Shown in pieces: positions 6,676 to 14,778 of a stretch of 29,723 nucleotides of DNA (the stretch's first letter is position 1; each line of letters opens with the position of its first letter). The notes under the pieces are model-generated. The model did not search any database. It was not told where the DNA came from and saw nothing but the letters and a program-made list of their open reading frames with translations. The translations under genes were made by a program, and so were the position numbers. This stretch comes from Oscillospiraceae bacterium Marseille-Q3528 (GTDB taxonomy: Bacteria > Bacillota > Clostridia > Lachnospirales > Lachnospiraceae). Where the stretch lies: positions 1 through 29,723 of the forward strand of contig JAGTTR010000028.1 in the NCBI GenBank assembly GCA_018223385.1, written 5' to 3'.

Positions 6676-7572
6676 CTAGTTTTTTGCAATAGAAGTGATT
6701 AAATCGTAGATTCGTTCTAACTCATCATTAGAATAATATTCAATTTCTATTTTTCCTTTGTTGTTTTTCTTATGGCTGACACTTACCTTGGTACCGAAGA
6801 TACCTTTGATCTTCTCTTCCATATCCCGGTAAATGAAATCATTTTTGATCGGTTCCGGCTCTTCGGCTGCAGCCGTCTGCTCCTTGCCGATCTTTTTCAC
6901 CAGCTTTTCGGTCTCCCGCACGCTCAGCTTCTCATCAAATACCCGGACAGCTGTCTGGTATTGCAGCTCCTTGTCCTCAATGGCAAGGATTGCTCTGGCA
7001 TGTCCCGTCGTGATCATCTCATCAATGACCATTTGCTGTACTCTTCCGTCCAGCTTCAGCAGACGCATGGAGTTAGTCACTGCGGTACGGCTCTTGGACA
7101 CCCGTTCTGCCACCTCGTCCTGCTTTAAGTGGAACTCCTCCAGCAGACGCTTGTAGGCAAACGCTTCCTCAATGGGGTTCAGGTCTTCTCTCTGAATATT
7201 TTCAATCAAAGAAATCTCCACGATCTCCTGATCCGTGTAATCCTTGATGATGACCGGCACTTCTTTCAATCCGGCAATTTTGGCTGCCCGCCAGCGGCGT
7301 TCCCCGGCGATGATCTCGTAGAAATCATCCCGTTTCTGTACGATCAGCGGCTGGATCACACCAAACTGTTTGATGGATTCTGCCAGTTCCTGCAGCGCAT
7401 CCTCATCGAAGTTCTTTCGTGGCTGATCCTTGTTTGGCTCTATTCTGGAAATTTTCACAAAGGTATTCGGTTTATTTTCCTGCTCCGTCGGCGCTGCTGT
7501 CGGAATGACATCCGCCTTCGGGATCAGAGAGTCCAGGCCTTTTCCAAGGCCTTTCCTTTTTGCTACTGCCAT
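6676..7572 (-). CDS. parB: Chromosome partitioning protein ParB (Spo0J)
   Basis: 298 residues. The N-terminus has GLGKGLDSLI (8-17), the segment that stimulates the ParA ATPase. CTP-binding and hydrolysis motifs follow: GERRWR at 90-95 and ENIQRE at 124-129. The helix-turn-helix that reads parS is near 151-170 (QDEVAERVSKSRTAVTNSMR), and the C-terminal dimer domain covers about the last 50 residues. ParB loads on parS, slides as a clamp and recruits SMC; with ParA it orders the origin regions. Two perfect parS sites lie 870-960 bases upstream, before parA. GAGGAGC before the ATG supports the start. It is 42 bases downstream of parA in one operon. Confidence 0.96.
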   Translation of the reverse strand: MAVAKRKGLGKGLDSLIPKADVIPTAAPTEQENKPNTFVKISRIEPNKDQPRKNFDEDALQELAESIKQFGVIQPLIVQKRDDFYEIIAGERRWRAAKIAGLKEVPVIIKDYTDQEIVEISLIENIQREDLNPIEEAFAYKRLLEEFHLKQDEVAERVSKSRTAVTNSMRLLKLDGRVQQMVIDEMITTGHARAILAIEDKELQYQTAVRVFDEKLSVRETEKLVKKIGKEQTAAAEEPEPIKNDFIYRDMEEKIKGIFGTKVSVSHKKNNKGKIEIEYYSNDELERIYDLITSIAKN

Positions 7573-7614
7573 ATTGCTCCTCTTTTCTTTATTCTTTGTT
7601 TCTGCTCTTCTGTG

Positions 7615-8379
7615 TTACAGTTCATGCTGGATGACTTCCTGTGCCAGCTGTCTGTAGCTTTCTGCACCGGCTGATTTTCCATCATATATCGTAATAGGAA
7701 GGCCATAGCTGGGGGCTTCTGCCAGCTTTACATTTCTGGGAATGATGGTCTTATAAATCTGCTGATTCAGATTGTTTTTCACATTTTCCACCACCTGCAG
7801 GGACAGGTTCGTTCTTGCATCATACATCGTAAAGACAACGCCTTCAATGGTTAATCTTGGATTCAGGCGTTCCTTTACCAGATTGATCGTATGTAATAAC
7901 TGTGATAATCCTTCCAGTGCGTAATATTCACACTGGATCGGCACGATCACACTGTCTGCTGTCGTCATGCCGTTGACAGTCAGCATATTCAGTGACGGCG
8001 GGCAGTCAATGATGATATAGTCGAAATCATCTTTTATCCACTCCACCTCATTTTTCAAAATATATTCCTTGTCCTTTACGCCGATCAGTTCGATCTCCGC
8101 TGCGGAAAGATTTACATTAGAAGGGATCAGGCAAAGATTATCATAAATATTGGAACGAATACACTGTTTAATCGAACATTCATCCAGCATCAATTCGTAT
8201 ACGGTATATTTACAATTATTTTTGTCAATTCCCAGTCCACTTGTTGTATTTCCCTGCGGATCCAAATCAATCGTAAGAACTTTCTTTCCCTTTTCTGCTA
8301 ATGCAGCCGATAAGTTGATCGCCGTTGTTGTTTTACCGACGCCGCCCTTCTGATTAGCAATCGCAATCGTTCTTCCCAT
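7615..8379 (-). CDS. parA: Chromosome partitioning ATPase ParA (Soj)
   Basis: 254 residues, the normal length of Soj. The deviant Walker A motif KGGVGKTT (11-18) carries the signature lysine at its start, DLDPQGN (38-44) is the A' motif, and IIIDCPPSL around 122-130 is Walker B. This P-loop ATPase binds DNA nonspecifically as an ATP dimer and works with ParB in origin segregation; in Bacillus the same protein also controls DnaA. AGGAAG about 8 bases before the ATG fits the start. The promoter and two parS sites are just upstream, so ParB spreading could repress the operon. Confidence 0.97.
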   Translation of the reverse strand: MGRTIAIANQKGGVGKTTTAINLSAALAEKGKKVLTIDLDPQGNTTSGLGIDKNNCKYTVYELMLDECSIKQCIRSNIYDNLCLIPSNVNLSAAEIELIGVKDKEYILKNEVEWIKDDFDYIIIDCPPSLNMLTVNGMTTADSVIVPIQCEYYALEGLSQLLHTINLVKERLNPRLTIEGVVFTMYDARTNLSLQVVENVKNNLNQQIYKTIIPRNVKLAEAPSYGLPITIYDGKSAGAESYRQLAQEVIQHEL

Positions 8380-8413
8380 CTACTTGGCTTCCTTTCTTTT
8401 TCTTTACTGATTT

Positions 8414-8442
8414 ATTATAGCATCTTAGCGTTTCATAATCCA
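8414..8442 (-). promoter_or_regulatory. Promoter of parA-parB-DUF4446
   Basis: On the minus strand a perfect TATAAT (8414-8419) is preceded at 17 bases by the weak -35 TGGATT (8437-8442). The first parS site begins only two bases upstream of the -35, so bound ParB would touch RNA polymerase. Autoregulation is therefore likely. Confidence 0.6.
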
Positions 8443-8444
8443 TA

Positions 8445-8460
8445 TGTTTCACGTGAAACA
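8445..8460. promoter_or_regulatory. parS site 1
   Basis: TGTTTCACGTGAAACA, the perfect 16-base palindrome that ParB/Spo0J binds in Firmicutes and most bacteria. It abuts the -35 region of the parA promoter. Confidence 0.97.
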
Positions 8461-8514
8461 TTTTCTTATTTTTTTCTGACTTTTTATGCATTCTCCCAGT
8501 TGACAGCCACTGAA

Positions 8515-8530
8515 TGTTTCACGTGAAACA
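8515..8530. promoter_or_regulatory. parS site 2
   Basis: A second perfect TGTTTCACGTGAAACA, exactly 70 bases from the first (start to start), close to seven turns of B-DNA. The two sites would therefore lie on the same face. Together with site 1 it lies in the 346-base gap between parA and the alpha/beta-hydrolase gene. Confidence 0.97.
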
Positions 8531-8586
8531 TTCTTTACAGTTCACTTGCCTTTTCGTGTAAGCATATTTCTTAAGATTTTTGGTTC

Positions 8587-8615
8587 TTGTTTTCCTCCCC
8601 GGGATAGCTTATACT
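8587..8615 (+). promoter_or_regulatory. Promoter of the alpha/beta-hydrolase-fold gene
   Basis: TTGTTT (8587-8592) and TATACT (8610-8615) are 17 bases apart on the plus strand. Transcription would begin near 8622, giving a leader of about 100 bases before the start codon at 8726. This promoter is divergent from the parA promoter, with both parS sites between them. Confidence 0.55.
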
Positions 8616-8630
8616 AGAATCAGCAAACGA

Positions 8631-8695
8631 AAACTTGTGATCAGTCATCACGAAAATACGATCATGTAGTTTCAAACGTTAATGGCTACAAGTTT
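8631..8695 (+). promoter_or_regulatory. Structured leader RNA, possible three-way junction
   Basis: The leader can fold with AAACT (8631-8635) paired to AGTTT (8691-8695), enclosing TGATC (8638-8642) with GATCA (8660-8664) and, directly adjoining, TGTAG (8665-8669) with CTACA (8686-8690). A competing hairpin, GTGAT-CAGTC-ATCAC, uses the same first arm. It ends about 17 bases before the ribosome binding site. It matches no riboswitch class I can name. The stems are short, so chance is possible. Confidence 0.35.
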
Positions 8696-8725
8696 ACAAA
8701 CTAAAAAGAAAAGAAGGTTATCCTG

Positions 8726-9673
8726 ATGAAAAAGAAAAAGGTTCTTACGCTCATTGCAACACTCACAGCCTCCACACTGGCTGCCATCACAATAACCAAC
8801 CGCATTCTCTGTAAACTCGCCACCTCCGATCATTATCTGGATGAGGACGAGGGAGAATATTATGACTGGAGATTTGGAAAGATTTTCTATAAGAAAGAAG
8901 GAAGCGGTACACCACTCCTTCTCGTTCATACGCTGGACGCTGCTGCTTCCTCTGCGGAATGGAAATACCTGATGGGTAAACTGGTTGAAAACCATACCGT
9001 TTATGTATTAGATCTGCTGGGCTGCGGCAAATCCGATAAACCGCAGATCACTTATACAAATTATCTTTATGTGCAGTTGATTTCTGATTTTATCAGAAAT
9101 GTCATCGGACAGAAGACAGATATCATTGCTTCCGGCAACGCTTCTTCTTTTGTCATCATGGCCTGCAATATGGAGGATTCTCTGTTCCGCAAGATCATGA
9201 TTCTGAATCCGGAGACGGCTTCCCAGATATCCCGCATGCCCAAGGGCAGTTCCCGTATGCTGCGGAAGCTGCTGGAACTCCCGATCGTTGGCACACTGCT
9301 CTACAATATTCTGTACAGCAGACGGCATATTTTAAAGAGACTGGAAGAGACATACTTCTCTCCCTGCTATATCAATCACGAACTGCCGAAGATCTATGCA
9401 GAGAATGCTCACACCAATGAACTGGGCGGCAAATGCCTGATGGCAAGTCTGAAGAGCCATTTTGTCAATATCAACATTACGAAAGCGCTTCATGCCATCG
9501 ACAACAGCATTTATCTGATCGTTGGAGAGGAAAACCCGGATAAGGAAGCCATCCTGGCTTATTACTGCGAGACCAATCCAGCCATTGAGACCTACGAGAT
9601 TCCTTACTCCAAGAAATACAGCCAGGTAGACGGACAGGATCGTCTGTTAAAGCAGATTGAGATTTTCTTCTAA
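8726..9673 (+). CDS. Membrane-anchored alpha/beta-hydrolase-fold protein, probably non-catalytic
   Basis: 315 residues. Lys-rich start and a hydrophobic segment (about 6-25) form a membrane anchor or uncleaved signal. The fold is clear: LLLVHTLDAAASSAEW (64-79) matches the oxyanion loop strand, and VYVLDLLGCGKSDKP (92-106) is the typical D-x-x-G-x-G-x-S-D stretch. The nucleophile elbow reads ASGNASS (135-141), with Gly (G137) where Ser is expected. The acid position reads VGEENPD (266-272), where the usual GxxD acid appears to be Asn, and the C-terminal His region reads KKYSQVDGQ, with Tyr where His is usual. The whole triad thus seems lost. AGAAGG 8 bases before the ATG supports the start. 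It is the only protein gene of the left core transcribed toward the origin. It may be a structural or binding protein at the membrane; function unknown. Confidence 0.8.
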   Translation: MKKKKVLTLIATLTASTLAAITITNRILCKLATSDHYLDEDEGEYYDWRFGKIFYKKEGSGTPLLLVHTLDAAASSAEWKYLMGKLVENHTVYVLDLLGCGKSDKPQITYTNYLYVQLISDFIRNVIGQKTDIIASGNASSFVIMACNMEDSLFRKIMILNPETASQISRMPKGSSRMLRKLLELPIVGTLLYNILYSRRHILKRLEETYFSPCYINHELPKIYAENAHTNELGGKCLMASLKSHFVNINITKALHAIDNSIYLIVGEENPDKEAILAYYCETNPAIETYEIPYSKKYSQVDGQDRLLKQIEIFF

Positions 9674-9690
9674 AAAGAAAGATTTTTTAA

Positions 9691-9729
9691 AAAGAGCATC
9701 AAAGACAATTTCTGTCCTCGATGCTCTTT
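9691..9729. terminator. Bidirectional terminator between the hydrolase-fold gene and rsmG
   Basis: A perfect 10-base stem, AAAGAGCATC with GATGCTCTTT, encloses a 19-base loop. T-rich sequence follows on the plus strand (TTTCTATTT) and on the minus strand (TTTTTAAAAAATC, counting from inside the stem end). It therefore ends both the plus-strand gene at 9673 and the minus-strand rsmG operon at 9818. Confidence 0.85.
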
Positions 9730-9817
9730 TTCTATTTCAGATCTATTACGCAACAAACCATACACAACACATTATCATCGATATCGCAAGTACGGCTCGC
9801 AGCGCACACACAACGAT

Positions 9818-10546
9818 TTACTCCAGCGGACTCTTGGACGGAGTCCCTGCTTTTCTCGGATACATCTGCGGGGTTCTCATCAGCTTCTCCACCCAGATGA
9901 GAGAACGGGGAATATCCGTATCCGGCAGGAAGAAGGCGATCTCCTGCTTCACTTCACCACCCAGCATATTGATGGCATTTCTGGCACCGGTCAGCTCTTC
10001 ATTCATATTGCCGGATTTATATGCCACGAAGCTTCCCTTCTGCGGTTTGACGAACGGCATGCAGTATTCAGCCAGCACCGCCAGATTGGCCACAGCACGG
10101 GAAACACACAGATCAAATTTTTCCCGGAAATCCTTCTCATGGGCCAGATCCTCCGCCCGACCGTGAATGCAGCGGATCTTTGTCAGCCCCAGCGCATCGA
10201 TCACTTCATTGACAAAGTTTACTCTCTTTTCCTGGGAATCCACCAGGATCATCTCCAGATGAGGGAATGCAATCTTGATGGGAATACCCGGAAATCCGGC
10301 ACCGGTGCCGATATCGATCACACTGTCCACCTCCATCATATCATGAGACTTTACAATGGTCAGGCTGTCAATAAAATGCTTCTGTACCACTTCCACACCA
10401 TCGGTGATGGCTGTCAGATTCATGACCTTATTCTTTTCCTCCAGCATATCAAAGAACTGACGGAACTGCAGATACTGATGCTCGGACAGATAGATATTCA
10501 GCTGATCCAGTCCCTCTTTAAACTTGATAATCTCTTCCTTATTCAT
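9818..10546 (-). CDS. rsmG: 16S rRNA (guanine527-N7)-methyltransferase RsmG
   Basis: 242 residues. It methylates G527 (E. coli numbering) of 16S rRNA with S-adenosylmethionine. The AdoMet motif I is DIGTGAGFPGIPIKI near 96-110, and the family helix around MNLTAIT precedes it. CVSRAVANLAVLAEY is a typical RsmG stretch. The gene starts 3 bases after the mnmG stop codon, so translation is coupled. It closes the mnmE-mnmG-rsmG operon. In other bacteria, loss of this gene gives low-level streptomycin resistance. Confidence 0.96.
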   Translation of the reverse strand: MNKEEIIKFKEGLDQLNIYLSEHQYLQFRQFFDMLEEKNKVMNLTAITDGVEVVQKHFIDSLTIVKSHDMMEVDSVIDIGTGAGFPGIPIKIAFPHLEMILVDSQEKRVNFVNEVIDALGLTKIRCIHGRAEDLAHEKDFREKFDLCVSRAVANLAVLAEYCMPFVKPQKGSFVAYKSGNMNEELTGARNAINMLGGEVKQEIAFFLPDTDIPRSLIWVEKLMRTPQMYPRKAGTPSKSPLE

Positions 10547-10549
10547 CTT

Positions 10550-12421
10550 CTATTTCCTCCTTAATTGTTCTAAGTAAACGAGCAGTACCGATATGTCGGC
10601 AGGCGATACACCTGAGATCCGGGACGCCTGGCCAATGGATACCGGATGAAACAGCTTCAGCTTCTGCACTGCCTCAATGCGCAGGCTCTTGATGGCATCA
10701 TAATCAATATCCTCCGGGATTTTCTTCTTCTCCAGCTTCTTAAACTGCTCCACCTGCTTCAGCTGCCGTTTGATATACCCGTCATATTTCAGATTTATGT
10801 CAACCTGTTCTTTCACATCCCAGGGAAGCTCCGGCCGATCCTCGTCGATGGGGGACAGCACCTCATAGTTCAGCTCCGGCCGCCGGATCAGCTCTGCCAG
10901 CGTGGTGCCGGACTGCAGCTTCTGGGTATTGCAGCTTTCCAGCAGCTGCTGTACCTTCTCGGAAGTGCCGATATTCACATGAGAAAGCCGCTCTATCTCC
11001 CGGTCAATCTGCGCCCGTTTTTCCTCCAGACGGGCGTGCTGTTCTTCCGAGATCAGCCCCACCTGGTAACCGATATCCATGAGACGAAGATCCGCATTAT
11101 CCTGTCGAAGCAGCAGACGATATTCCGCCCGGGAAGTCATCATCCGGTAAGGCTCATGGTTTTCTTTCGTCACCAGATCATCGATGAGCACGCCGATATA
11201 GGACTCCGAGCGATCCAGGGTGATCATCTCCCTGCCCAGCGTTTTCAGCGCCGCATTGATGCCTGCGATCAGTCCCTGTCCGGCGGCTTCCTCATAGCCG
11301 GAGCTGCCGTTGAACTGTCCCGCACTGAACAATCCCCTGATCTTCTTGAATTCCAGCGTGGGATTCAGCTGTCTGGCATTGATGCAGTCATACTCGATGG
11401 CATAGGCGTTTCGCACGATTTTCGCATGCTCCAGCCCCGGAACGGTATGATACATCTGCTCCTGCACATCCTCCGGCAAAGAACTGGACATGCCGCCCAC
11501 ATACATCTCTGTGGTGTGCTCGCCCTCCGGCTCAATGAATACCTGATGCCGGTTCCTGTCAGCGAATTTTACCACCTTATCCTCAATGGACGGACAGTAC
11601 CGGGGGCCAATGCCCTCGATGATCCCCGCATAGATAGGGGACCGATCCAGGTTCGACCGGATGATCTCATGGGTCTTCTCATTCGTATACGTGAGCCAGC
11701 AGGACACCTGCTCCCGCTGGATATCCTTCGGATCGTTGGAAAAAGAAAACGGACGGATGTGTTCGTCTCCCTTCTGCTCCTCCATTTTGGAAAAATCAAT
11801 GGTTCTGGCATCCATCCGGGCCGGTGTGCCTGTCTTGAACCGGAACATCTCGATACCCAGATTTTTCAGGCAATCCGTCAGATGATTGGCCGCCATCAGC
11901 CCGTTGGGGCCGGTATACGTGATGGTCTCCCCACACAGGCAGCGGGCCCGCAAATACGTGCCGGAACAGATCACCACCGCACGACAGTCATACTCGATCC
12001 CGGTATGGATCCGCACGCCGGTGACCCGCCCGTCTTCCACACGGATATCCGTCACCTCTGCCTGCTTGATGGTCAGGTGATCGGTATGCTGCAGCACCTC
12101 CTGCATGCTGCGGCTGTACTCCGCCTTGTCCGCCTGAGCACGCAGGGAATGCACCGCAGGCCCTTTGGACACGTTCAGCATCTTGGACTGGATAAAGGTG
12201 CGGTCAATATTCTTGCCCATCTCGCCGCCCAGCGCATCGATCTCCCGGACGATATGTCCCTTGGAGCTTCCGCCGATATTGGGATTGCAGGGCATGAGCG
12301 CAATACTCTCCACACTGACGGTAAACATGATTGTCTCAAGCCCCAGTCTGGCACTGGCCAGCGCGGCCTCGCAGCCGGCATGACCGGCGCCTATCACGAC
12401 AACATCATATTTCTGTGACAT
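10550..12421 (-). CDS. mnmG: tRNA uridine-5-carboxymethylaminomethyl enzyme MnmG (GidA)
   Basis: 623 residues, the usual length. With MnmE it builds the cmnm5 group on U34 of tRNAs reading split codon boxes. The FAD-binding motif [10 protein letters not shown] lies at 11-20, and the GidA signatures [24 protein letters not shown] and [16 protein letters not shown] cores are visible. The start is taken at 12421 rather than 12466, because AAGGAG stands 6-7 bases before it and the longer frame adds an unrelated Lys-rich stretch. It follows mnmE by 29 bases. Confidence 0.97.
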   Translation of the reverse strand: MSQKYDVVVIGAGHAGCEAALASARLGLETIMFTVSVESIALMPCNPNIGGSSKGHIVREIDALGGEMGKNIDRTFIQSKMLNVSKGPAVHSLRAQADKAEYSRSMQEVLQHTDHLTIKQAEVTDIRVEDGRVTGVRIHTGIEYDCRAVVICSGTYLRARCLCGETITYTGPNGLMAANHLTDCLKNLGIEMFRFKTGTPARMDARTIDFSKMEEQKGDEHIRPFSFSNDPKDIQREQVSCWLTYTNEKTHEIIRSNLDRSPIYAGIIEGIGPRYCPSIEDKVVKFADRNRHQVFIEPEGEHTTEMYVGGMSSSLPEDVQEQMYHTVPGLEHAKIVRNAYAIEYDCINARQLNPTLEFKKIRGLFSAGQFNGSSGYEEAAGQGLIAGINAALKTLGREMITLDRSESYIGVLIDDLVTKENHEPYRMMTSRAEYRLLLRQDNADLRLMDIGYQVGLISEEQHARLEEKRAQIDREIERLSHVNIGTSEKVQQLLESCNTQKLQSGTTLAELIRRPELNYEVLSPIDEDRPELPWDVKEQVDINLKYDGYIKRQLKQVEQFKKLEKKKIPEDIDYDAIKSLRIEAVQKLKLFHPVSIGQASRISGVSPADISVLLVYLEQLRRK

Positions 12422-12450
12422 TTTATTCTCCTTCTTTTTTGTGTATCCTC

Positions 12451-13836
12451 TTATTTTCCCATACAAAATTTTGCAAAAATCTCATCTGCCAGGTCGTCAT
12501 CCACCGCTTCCCCGGTGATCCTGCCCAGTTTCTCATAGCCATCCATCAGGTCAATGGAATAGAAATCCTCCGGCATGCCCATCTGCAGGCTTTCCTCTAC
12601 CCGGTCAAGGGCCGCCAGGCTCTCCTCCAGCAGCCGCTTCTGCCGCAGGTTGGTGATGCATACCTGGTCGTTAAAGGAAATCTCTCCCTGGAAAAACAGG
12701 TCTTTTAACACCTCTTCCAGCTGATCAATACCCTTCTCCTCTCTGGCCGAGATGGAAAGTACCGGATGCGCGCCCACCCGGGCACGCAAATCCTCTTCGG
12801 TTACCACTGTCTCCAGATCGGTCTTATTCAGAAGCACGATGGCCTTTCTGTCCCGGATCAGATCTATGATCTCCTCATCACTTTCATTTAACGGCACCGA
12901 ACCGTCCGCCACATACAGGATCAGATCGGCTTTCTCCATGGACGCCACTGCCCGCTGGATACCGATCTTCTCTACCGTATCCTCGGTTTTGCGGATACCC
13001 GCGGTATCGATGATATTCAGGCTGATGCCGTTGATCTGGATCTGCTCCTCCAGCGTATCCCGGGTCGTTCCCGCCACATCGGTGACAATGGCCCGCTCCT
13101 CCCCCACCAGCACATTCATGAGGGACGATTTTCCTGCGTTTGGCTTGCCGATGATCACTGTGCGGATGCCTTCCCGGCACATTCTGCCATTGTCAAAGGT
13201 AGCAATGAGCCGCTGCATCTGCCCGCGAAGCTTATTCACCACGCCGCCCAGCGTCTCTGCATAACCGTCCAGGCTGATATGCTCCGGGTCATCCAGCGCC
13301 GATTCGATGAACGCCAGATGATAGAGGATTTCCTTTCGAAAATTGCCGATGGCCTCTTTTACCGAACCTTTTAACTGTTCCACTGACGTGTGCAGCGCAT
13401 AGGCATTCCGGGAAGAAATGATCTCTCCCACCGCCTCCGCCTGGGTCAGATCCATCTTTCCATTCAGAAATGCCCGCTTCGTGAATTCCCCCGGCTCTGC
13501 CAGCCGGGCGCCATGTCGGATCACCGTCTCCAGGATCTGCCTCGTCACATAGACGCCGCCATGGCAGTCGATCTCCACCGTATCCTCCCCTGTATAGCTG
13601 TGGGGGCCTTTCATGAGCAGAAGCAGCACCTCGTCCACCCGTTCTTCCCCATCATAGATAAACCCATAATGGATCGTATGGGACGGCTGCTCCTCCAGCA
13701 CAAAATCCTTCTTCCCGGAACGGAAAATCCGGGCAGCTGTCTCAATGGCCTGTTTGCCGCTGATCCGCACGATGCTGATGCCGGCTTCTGACACCGCCGT
13801 AGCGATGGCGGCAATGGTATCCTCCATGATCTCCAT
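12451..13836 (-). CDS. mnmE: tRNA modification GTPase MnmE (TrmE)
   Basis: 461 residues. The N-terminal formyl-THF-binding domain contains [14 protein letters not shown] (81-94). The GTPase domain has G1 GKPNAGKS (230-237), GTTRD (256-260), G3 DTAG (277-280) and G4 NKTD near 338. The C-terminus is CMGK, the conserved C-x-G-K end whose Cys is needed for modification. AAAGGAGG six bases before the first ATG decides the start over the second ATG. It leads the mnmE-mnmG-rsmG operon after the terminator that follows jag. I see no convincing promoter in the 160-base gap, apart from a short ACAGG-CA-CCTGT inverted repeat at 13903-13914. Confidence 0.97.
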   Translation of the reverse strand: MEIMEDTIAAIATAVSEAGISIVRISGKQAIETAARIFRSGKKDFVLEEQPSHTIHYGFIYDGEERVDEVLLLLMKGPHSYTGEDTVEIDCHGGVYVTRQILETVIRHGARLAEPGEFTKRAFLNGKMDLTQAEAVGEIISSRNAYALHTSVEQLKGSVKEAIGNFRKEILYHLAFIESALDDPEHISLDGYAETLGGVVNKLRGQMQRLIATFDNGRMCREGIRTVIIGKPNAGKSSLMNVLVGEERAIVTDVAGTTRDTLEEQIQINGISLNIIDTAGIRKTEDTVEKIGIQRAVASMEKADLILYVADGSVPLNESDEEIIDLIRDRKAIVLLNKTDLETVVTEEDLRARVGAHPVLSISAREEKGIDQLEEVLKDLFFQGEISFNDQVCITNLRQKRLLEESLAALDRVEESLQMGMPEDFYSIDLMDGYEKLGRITGEAVDDDLADEIFAKFCMGK

Positions 13837-13925
13837 CCGAATCCTCCTTTCCCGTTCTACGCTCTCATTCTTATCACAACATTTAAAAACATTCTTATAT
13901 GCACAGGCACCTGTCCATATTCAGA

Positions 13926-13978
13926 GAAAAGGGCCTGCACAAAATGTAAATAGCCTCGATACATTTTGCAGCAGACCC
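13926..13978 (-). terminator. Terminator after jag
   Basis: On the minus strand the long stem begins GGGTCTGCTG and includes the perfect nine-base core CAAAATGTA paired with TACATTTTG; its base pairs are GGG with CCC and CTGC with GCAG. TTTTCTCT follows. It ends the rpmH-to-jag operon and separates it from mnmE. Confidence 0.8.
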
Positions 13979-13998
13979 TCCTTTATCATTCGGAATAC

Positions 13999-14763
13999 TT
14001 AATCTTCTTTATCCTCTTTTGGTTTTTCTTCTCTGACAAATCTCTCTTCTCTGTTCTCTCTGTCACGACTTCTGTAACGGTTGTCCCGGCTGCCATATCT
14101 TCCTCTGTCTCTTCTGTAACCTGTCCGTGGCTCCCGGTCCTCATTTTTCAGTGTGATCACGACCTTACGGTAAGGCTCCTCTCCTTCGCTGTGTGTGCAC
14201 ACATAACGGTCATTCTGCAGTGCAGAATGGATGATCCTTCTCTCATAGGGATTCATCGGCTCCAGTGTTACCGGCTTTCTCGTTCTCTTTACTTTATAAG
14301 CGATGTTCTTCGCCAGGTTCTCCAGTGTGGTCTTCCGACGGTTCCGGTAATCTTCGGTATCCATCTTCACACGGATATAGCTCTCGCTCTCCTTGTTGGC
14401 AACCAGGCTTGCCAGATACTGCAGAGAATCCAGTGTCTGTCCTCTCTTACCGATGAGAACGCCCATATCATTGCCCTTCAGGTCGATATCCAGTGTCTGA
14501 TTCTCCTCATCATACTTCATGTCGATCTCGACTTCCAAGTTCATGCAGCGGAACACACCGCCCAGGAACTCTCTGACACTGTCTGTCATGGAATATTTCT
14601 TTCTTGCACGGATGACTGCGGGCTTGCTGTTAAAACCAAGGAATCCGGTGCTTCCTTTTTCCAGGACTTCATATTCTATCTTATCACTTGTCGTTCCAAG
14701 CTTTACCAACGCTTCTGTGATCGCATCATCTACGGTTTTTGCACTGATCTCAATAAAATCCAT
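13999..14763 (-). CDS. jag: RNA-binding protein Jag (KhpB, SpoIIIJ-associated)
   Basis: 254 residues. The Jag_N domain (1-50) holds KGSTGFLGFNSKPA. A KH domain follows with GKRGQT at 105-110, then an R3H domain with NPYERRIIHSAL at 171-182. After about residue 208 a 46-residue tail rich in Arg, Asp, Gly and Tyr (RRDRGRYGSRDNRYRSRDR core) resembles a disordered RNA-binding tail, longer than in Bacillus Jag. KhpB-type proteins bind many RNAs and affect cell elongation. It lies 15 bases after yidC, its usual partner. Confidence 0.94.
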   Translation of the reverse strand: MDFIEISAKTVDDAITEALVKLGTTSDKIEYEVLEKGSTGFLGFNSKPAVIRARKKYSMTDSVREFLGGVFRCMNLEVEIDMKYDEENQTLDIDLKGNDMGVLIGKRGQTLDSLQYLASLVANKESESYIRVKMDTEDYRNRRKTTLENLAKNIAYKVKRTRKPVTLEPMNPYERRIIHSALQNDRYVCTHSEGEEPYRKVVITLKNEDREPRTGYRRDRGRYGSRDNRYRSRDRENREERFVREEKPKEDKED

Positions 14764-14778
14764 CTTGCCCCGTCCCCC

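Noticed and set aside
10646..12418. Open frame of 590 codons on the plus strand opposite mnmG
   Set aside because: Antisense shadow of a clear mnmG gene, with no recognisable domain or ribosome binding site.
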